The notes below the pieces were generated by a model. That model made no database searches and had not been told where the DNA came from. It was given only the letters and a program-made list of their open reading frames with translations. A DNA stretch of 64,000 bases from Rhizobiales bacterium 2SD. GTDB taxonomy: Bacteria > Pseudomonadota > Alphaproteobacteria > Rhizobiales > Beijerinckiaceae. The stretch spans positions 124,001 through 188,000 of the forward strand of contig SCMY01000007.1 of NCBI GenBank assembly GCA_005502805.1, given 5' to 3'. Made by a program: the position numbers and the translations under genes. Of this stretch, positions 60,394 to 64,000 are shown piece by piece (positions within the stretch are counted from its first letter, which is position 1; each line of letters starts with the position of its first letter).

Positions 60394-61365
60394 TCAGCCC
60401 GCTCCCCCCGTTCGCCCGGCAGCCAGTCTGCGTGCATGGATTCTGGCGGCTTTCAGGAAGCTCCACAGCTGCGGCGAGCGGTTGTCGATGCGGTAGTTGA
60501 TCGACAGGGCCGTCCCCGGATTGGGGCCGAGATAGGGCCGATAGCTGATGCCCGGCCGGTGGGTGGAGGAGACCGAATACGGCACGATGCAGACGCCGAC
60601 CCCGACAGCCACCAGGCTGATGGCCGTCTGATAATCGGATGCCATCAGCGGGTCGGATGGATGAAAGCCTGCCGCCTCGCAGACGCCCAGCACATGATCG
60701 GCGAAGCTCGGCCGCGGCGCGGCGGGGTAGAGGATGAAGGTCTCCTCGCGCAACGCCGCAAGCTCGATCGCCTCGGCGCTGTCGGCGGCAAGGGCATCGG
60801 GCAGCGCGAGGATCAGCGGCTCCTGCTCGAGACGCTCGCTCATGATGTCGGCATCGTCGATCGAGGGACGGGCAATGGCGACATCGACCTGGCGTTCGAC
60901 GAGCGCCTGCTTCAAGGCTGCATTGTTCATCGCGGACAAGGCGAGCTCGATCGATGGATGCTCATTGCGAAAGCCTTCGATCAGCCGCGGCAGCGAACCA
61001 TAGGTCGCCGAGCCGACGAAAGCGACGCGCAGGAGGCCGGCCTTGCCTGAGCCGAGCCGTGCGATCTCCTGCCGAATGTCCTCGACGCCGCGCAGCAGCG
61101 TCCTGGCTCGATCGAGCATGAGCTCGCCCGCCTGGGTGAGTTGCAGGCGGCTTCGGCTGCGGTCGAAGAGCTGTGCGGAGACGGCAGCTTCGAGGCGAGC
61201 GATCTGGCGGCTGAGCGGCGGTTGGGCGATGCCGATCCGGTCGGCGGCGCGGCCGAAGTGCATCTCCTCGGCTACCGCCACGAAATAGCGAAGCCGGCGC
61301 AGGTCGAGGGCATCCGTGCCCGAGCCTTCCAGCTTGTCTGTCTCGTCGTCCCTCGATCCGGCCAT
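60394..61365 (-). CDS. LysR-family regulator (CatR/BenM-like)
   Basis: A 323-residue LysR regulator: LDLRRLRYFVAVAEEMHFGR, AADRIGIAQPPLSRQIARLE is the winged helix, and LRVAFVGSATYGSLPRLIEG starts the effector domain. An unusual hydrophilic N-terminal extension of about 20 residues precedes it; a later start within the LDLRRLRYF region is possible. It is paralogous to the LysR gene at 61517 on the same strand. Confidence 0.83.
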   Translation of the reverse strand: MAGSRDDETDKLEGSGTDALDLRRLRYFVAVAEEMHFGRAADRIGIAQPPLSRQIARLEAAVSAQLFDRSRSRLQLTQAGELMLDRARTLLRGVEDIRQEIARLGSGKAGLLRVAFVGSATYGSLPRLIEGFRNEHPSIELALSAMNNAALKQALVERQVDVAIARPSIDDADIMSERLEQEPLILALPDALAADSAEAIELAALREETFILYPAAPRPSFADHVLGVCEAAGFHPSDPLMASDYQTAISLVAVGVGVCIVPYSVSSTHRPGISYRPYLGPNPGTALSINYRIDNRSPQLWSFLKAARIHARRLAAGRTGGAG

Positions 61366-61516
61366 GTCCCGCCCCGCCCGGCAGCGCTCAGTCCGACGCC
61401 CCACCACGCTCCAGCACGAGAATAACAAGAGTGGGCCCGCCTGCCAGAGGCGGCGCGCGCCCTGACGCCGATCGGCTGCGTGCGGTTCTCATCTCTCGTG
61501 AATATCCTGGGAAACC

Positions 61517-62395
61517 TCAATCCGGATTGCGAACGAGTGTGACGAACTGCTTCAGCAGCGTAGACGAGTCGCTGCCGCGATGGCTCATGATGATGGGCGT
61601 CGACAGCGTCGGCTCGTCGAGATCGAGAAAACGGATGTCGTCGCGGCCCAGCCGCCTGACCGATGCAGGCACGACGCAGAGGCCACCGCCGGACGCCACC
61701 AGCCCCAGGGCCGTCTGAAGCTCGCGCGCCTCGATGCTGACATTGGGCTCGACCCCGACCTCCCGATAGAACGACAGGACCTGGTCGGCATAGGACGGTC
61801 TCGGCGATTTCGGATAGATGATCAGCGGCTCCCCGATCGTCTGCCGCAGGCAGAGCTTGCCCTCGGTGGCCGCAAGCGGGTGATCGATCGGCACGGCCAG
61901 GCATAATCGCTCCTCGCGGATCACCGTGCGCACCAGTGACGCGTCCTCGAAGCGCAGGCGGCCGAAGCCGACATCGATACGCCCGTCCTTCAGCGCGGCG
62001 ACCTGCTCGATCGTCGTCATCTCCAGAAGTTGGATATCGGCGCCGGGCACCATGATCCGGAACCGGCGGATCAGCTCCGGCAGGGCGTCGTAGAGGGTGG
62101 AGGCGACAAAGCCGATATTGAACTGCAGCACCATGCCCTTGGCGATGCGTTGGGTCATCGCCTTCATCTCGTCGACACGCTGCAGGACCTGGCGACCTTG
62201 CTCGAAAAGGTATCGACCCGCTTCTGTCAGGGTCAGAGGCCGCCTTCGGTCGAGCAGCAGGACGCCGAGCTCCTCCTCCAGCTGTTGCACCTGTCGGCTC
62301 AATGGCGGCTGGGCGATATTCAGCTTTTCCGCGGCCCGGCTGAAGGAGCCCTCCGCCGCGACGGTGGTGAAATAGCGCAGATGCCTCAGTTCCAC
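61517..62395 (-). CDS. catR: LysR-family regulator of catBC (CatR/CatM-like)
   Basis: A 292-residue LysR protein with a canonical N-terminus (MELRHLRYFTTVAAEGSFSR, AAEKLNIAQPPLSRQVQQLE) and effector domain (LQFNIGFVASTLYDALPELI). CatR-type regulators sense cis,cis-muconate. It is divergent from catB across 112 bases that contain a perfect ATAC-N7-GTAT box, the usual arrangement for catR-catBC. The gene name rests on context as much as on sequence. Confidence 0.85.
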   Translation of the reverse strand: MELRHLRYFTTVAAEGSFSRAAEKLNIAQPPLSRQVQQLEEELGVLLLDRRRPLTLTEAGRYLFEQGRQVLQRVDEMKAMTQRIAKGMVLQFNIGFVASTLYDALPELIRRFRIMVPGADIQLLEMTTIEQVAALKDGRIDVGFGRLRFEDASLVRTVIREERLCLAVPIDHPLAATEGKLCLRQTIGEPLIIYPKSPRPSYADQVLSFYREVGVEPNVSIEARELQTALGLVASGGGLCVVPASVRRLGRDDIRFLDLDEPTLSTPIIMSHRGSDSSTLLKQFVTLVRNPD

Positions 62396-62417
62396 TTCAC
62401 GGCCTCATGAGCTTTCC

Positions 62418-62432
62418 ATACCTGAAAGGTAT
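62418..62432. promoter_or_regulatory. CatR/BenM-type operator
   Basis: ATACC-TGAAA-GGTAT (extended to CATACC/GGTATG) fits the ATAC-N7-GTAT recognition site of CatR/CatM/BenM regulators and lies between divergent catR and catB. Confidence 0.75.
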
Positions 62433-62507
62433 GAAAATAGACACAATCAATCCTGTCCTTCAAGAGTGGCGGATCGTAGCGTTCCAGCATTGAAAGGGAG
62501 CGCTGCC

Positions 62508-63674
62508 GTGCCGGAGTCAACGACCAGAATTGAGCAGGTCGAGACGTTTCTGGTCGACCTGCCGACCATCCGCCCGCATCAGCTGGCGATGACGACGATG
62601 CACGGCCAGACGCTCATGATCGTTCGGATCCGCACCAGCGACGGCATCGTCGGCATCGGCGAGGGCACGACGATCGGCGGGCTCGCTTACGGGCCGGAAA
62701 GCCCGGAGGGTATGAAGCTCGCGATCGACACCTACATCACCCCGATCCTGCTCGCAGCCGATCCGAACCGGATCGGGGCGACCATGGCGTCGATCGGACG
62801 CTCGGTGCAGGGCAACAACTTCGCCAAATGCGCGGTCGAGACGGCGCTGCTCGACGCGCTCGGCAAACGTCTCGGGCTTCCGGTCTCGGAACTGCTCGGC
62901 GGCCGCCGTCACGACCGGCTTCCCGTCGCCTGGACGCTCGCCAGCGGCGACACGGCGCGCGACATCGCCGAAGCCGAGGAGATGCTCGGGCGACGCCGGC
63001 ACAACATCTTCAAGCTCAAGATCGGCAAGGGCGACCCCAGGGCGAACGTCGCCCATGTCGCAGCGATCAAGAAGGCCCTGGGCACGCGCGCCTCGGTGCG
63101 TGTCGACATCAACCAGGCCTGGTCGGAGGCGACTGCCTCGGCCATGCTGCCGGCGCTGGCGGATGCCGGCGTCGACCTGATCGAGCAGCCGATCCATCGA
63201 CGTCATGTGAAGGGTTTGGCGCGCCTGGCTCGCGAAACCCCTGTCGCCATCATGGCCGATGAAGCTCTGCAGGGCCCTGACTCCGCCTTCTATCTCGCCG
63301 CGGGGGCGGCAGCGGATGTCTTCGCAATCAAGATCGCGCAATCGGGCGGTCTCTTCGCCGGCGCTGGGGTCGCGGCCATCGCAGAGGCCGCGGGCATCGG
63401 GCTCTATGGCGGCACCATGCTCGAAGGCGCGGTCGGCACCATCGCCTCCGCGCAGCTGTTCTCGACTTTCGGTGAGCTCGCATGGGGCACCGAGCTGTTC
63501 GGCCCGCTCCTGCTCACCGAGGAGATCCTCGAGGCGCCGCTGGAATACAGCGAGTTCAGCCTGCGCGTGCCGACCGGCCCCGGCCTCGGCATCGCGCTCG
63601 ACGAGGGCCGCCTCGGCCGCTTCCGGCGCGACCGCGCCGAGCGCAGCGTCCATCTCCTCAAGACAGGGTCGTGA
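62508..63674 (+). CDS. catB: muconate cycloisomerase
   Basis: A 388-residue enolase-superfamily enzyme that converts cis,cis-muconate to muconolactone. Catalytic KxK is in NIFKLKIGKGDP; metal ligands are in SVRVDINQAW (Asp), VDLIEQPI (Glu) and AIMADEALQG (Asp); the second base Lys is in VFAIKIAQSGG. The GTG at 62508 is set by AAGGGAGCGCTGCC; an upstream GTG at 62466 lacks a ribosome site. catC follows after two bases. Confidence 0.92.
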   Translation: MPESTTRIEQVETFLVDLPTIRPHQLAMTTMHGQTLMIVRIRTSDGIVGIGEGTTIGGLAYGPESPEGMKLAIDTYITPILLAADPNRIGATMASIGRSVQGNNFAKCAVETALLDALGKRLGLPVSELLGGRRHDRLPVAWTLASGDTARDIAEAEEMLGRRRHNIFKLKIGKGDPRANVAHVAAIKKALGTRASVRVDINQAWSEATASAMLPALADAGVDLIEQPIHRRHVKGLARLARETPVAIMADEALQGPDSAFYLAAGAAADVFAIKIAQSGGLFAGAGVAAIAEAAGIGLYGGTMLEGAVGTIASAQLFSTFGELAWGTELFGPLLLTEEILEAPLEYSEFSLRVPTGPGLGIALDEGRLGRFRRDRAERSVHLLKTGS

Positions 63675-63676
63675 CC

Positions 63677-63967
63677 ATGCTGTTCCAGGTCGTGATGGAC
63701 GTCCGCATTCCGCATGACGTCCCGGCGGAGAAGGTAGAGCTGCTCAGGCAGGCCGAGCGCGAGCGGGCGCAGGAGCTGCAACGCCAGGGCATCTGGCGGC
63801 ATCTGTGGCGCCATGCCGGCCGCTACGCCAACACCAGCATCTTCGATGTCGAAAGCCCGCAGGCCCTGCACGACATCCTCTCCACCCTGCCGCTGTTCCC
63901 GTTCATGGACATCGGCGTGACCCCGCTCTGTCGCCATCCGTCATCGATCCACGGCGACGACCGATAA
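63677..63967 (+). CDS. catC: muconolactone delta-isomerase
   Basis: A 96-residue full-length CatC (MLFQVVMDVRIPHDVPAEKV, WRHAGRYANTSIFDVES, LPLFPFMDIGVTPLCRHPSS). It converts muconolactone to 3-oxoadipate enol-lactone and works as a decamer in known cases. Directly downstream of catB in one operon. Confidence 0.93.
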   Translation: MLFQVVMDVRIPHDVPAEKVELLRQAERERAQELQRQGIWRHLWRHAGRYANTSIFDVESPQALHDILSTLPLFPFMDIGVTPLCRHPSSIHGDDR

Positions 63968-63995
63968 CCAACGATACAAAGGGAAGGAAACGCAC

Positions 63996-64000
63996 ATGCC
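63996..64000 (+). CDS. start of next gene, probably catA, cut by window end
   Basis: An ATG at 63996 follows GGGAAGGAAACGCAC, a strong ribosome site, 28 bases after catC. Only the start codon and two bases are visible. In catBC operons the next gene is often catechol 1,2-dioxygenase (catA); this is a guess from gene order. Confidence 0.4.

Overview
The window is 64 kb of uniformly GC-rich, densely coding DNA. Gene content points to an alphaproteobacterium of the order Hyphomicrobiales, possibly Bosea or a relative. The grounds are sites matching the alphaproteobacterial general-stress sigma factor EcfG, an HWE-type histidine kinase, a divergent pair of Ku genes, PRC-barrel and CsbD stress proteins, and many ABC transporters for amino acids. 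The genus is inference; the sequence carries no rRNA or ordinary tRNA gene to settle it.

Region 1 (1-18.7 kb) is a general-stress island: small secreted proteins, a YflT-like protein, two PRC-barrel proteins, CsbD, an HD-domain protein, two divergent Ku genes, exonuclease III, an HWE histidine kinase, a transglutaminase-like protein, a large catalase and a phospholipase D/cardiolipin synthase. Many are preceded by a GGAAC-N16/17-NNTT element of the EcfG type. An M20 peptidase with a divergent Lrp regulator is embedded in it.

Region 2 (18.7-21 kb) is a decayed prophage lysis cassette: small membrane proteins, a holin-like gene interrupted by an in-frame amber codon, and an endolysin gene broken by frameshifts and a deletion.

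Region 3 (20.9-26.4 kb) is the most striking part. RtcR (sigma-54 activator with a CARF-like sensor domain) is divergent from rsr (Ro60/TROVE protein) and rtcB (RNA ligase). Between rsr and rtcB lie four tandem non-coding RNA elements that I read as bacterial Y RNAs. Each has closing-stem strands and a conserved GAATGC...ACTACA motif. Two contain a tRNA-like module in circularly permuted order (T arm, acceptor strand, short loop, acceptor strand, D arm). One carries an Asn-like anticodon loop and one has tRNA-Leu-like pieces. A sigma-54 promoter candidate sits upstream of rsr.

Region 4 (26.5-40.9 kb) holds two solute-uptake and catabolic clusters. The first has a TetR regulator with two palindromic operators, a TIM-barrel isomerase, a Gfo/Idh/MocA oxidoreductase and a complete polar-amino-acid-type ABC transporter. 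The second has an Ehu-like transporter without its own ATPase, an M24 hydrolase, an MmgE/PrpD protein, a LysR regulator, a DoeB-like deacylase and a PLP enzyme.

Region 5 (41.3-50.7 kb) is one long operon: enoyl-CoA hydratase, a five-part branched-chain-amino-acid-type ABC transporter, acyl-CoA ligase, thiolase and TetR. It looks like uptake and beta-oxidation-style breakdown of a carboxylic acid. Region 6 (50.7-56.1 kb) has an IclR regulator, two TIM-barrel isomerases, a SnoaL-like protein, an EthD-like protein, a shikimate-dehydrogenase homologue and the remnant of a TRAP transporter. Region 7 (56.2-64 kb) is aromatic catabolism: catB, catC and the first bases of a following gene (probably catA), an FAD monooxygenase with an acyl carrier protein, a BKACE (DUF849) enzyme, and one IclR and two LysR regulators. 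CatR-type ATAC-N7-GTAT boxes lie before both catB and the BKACE gene.
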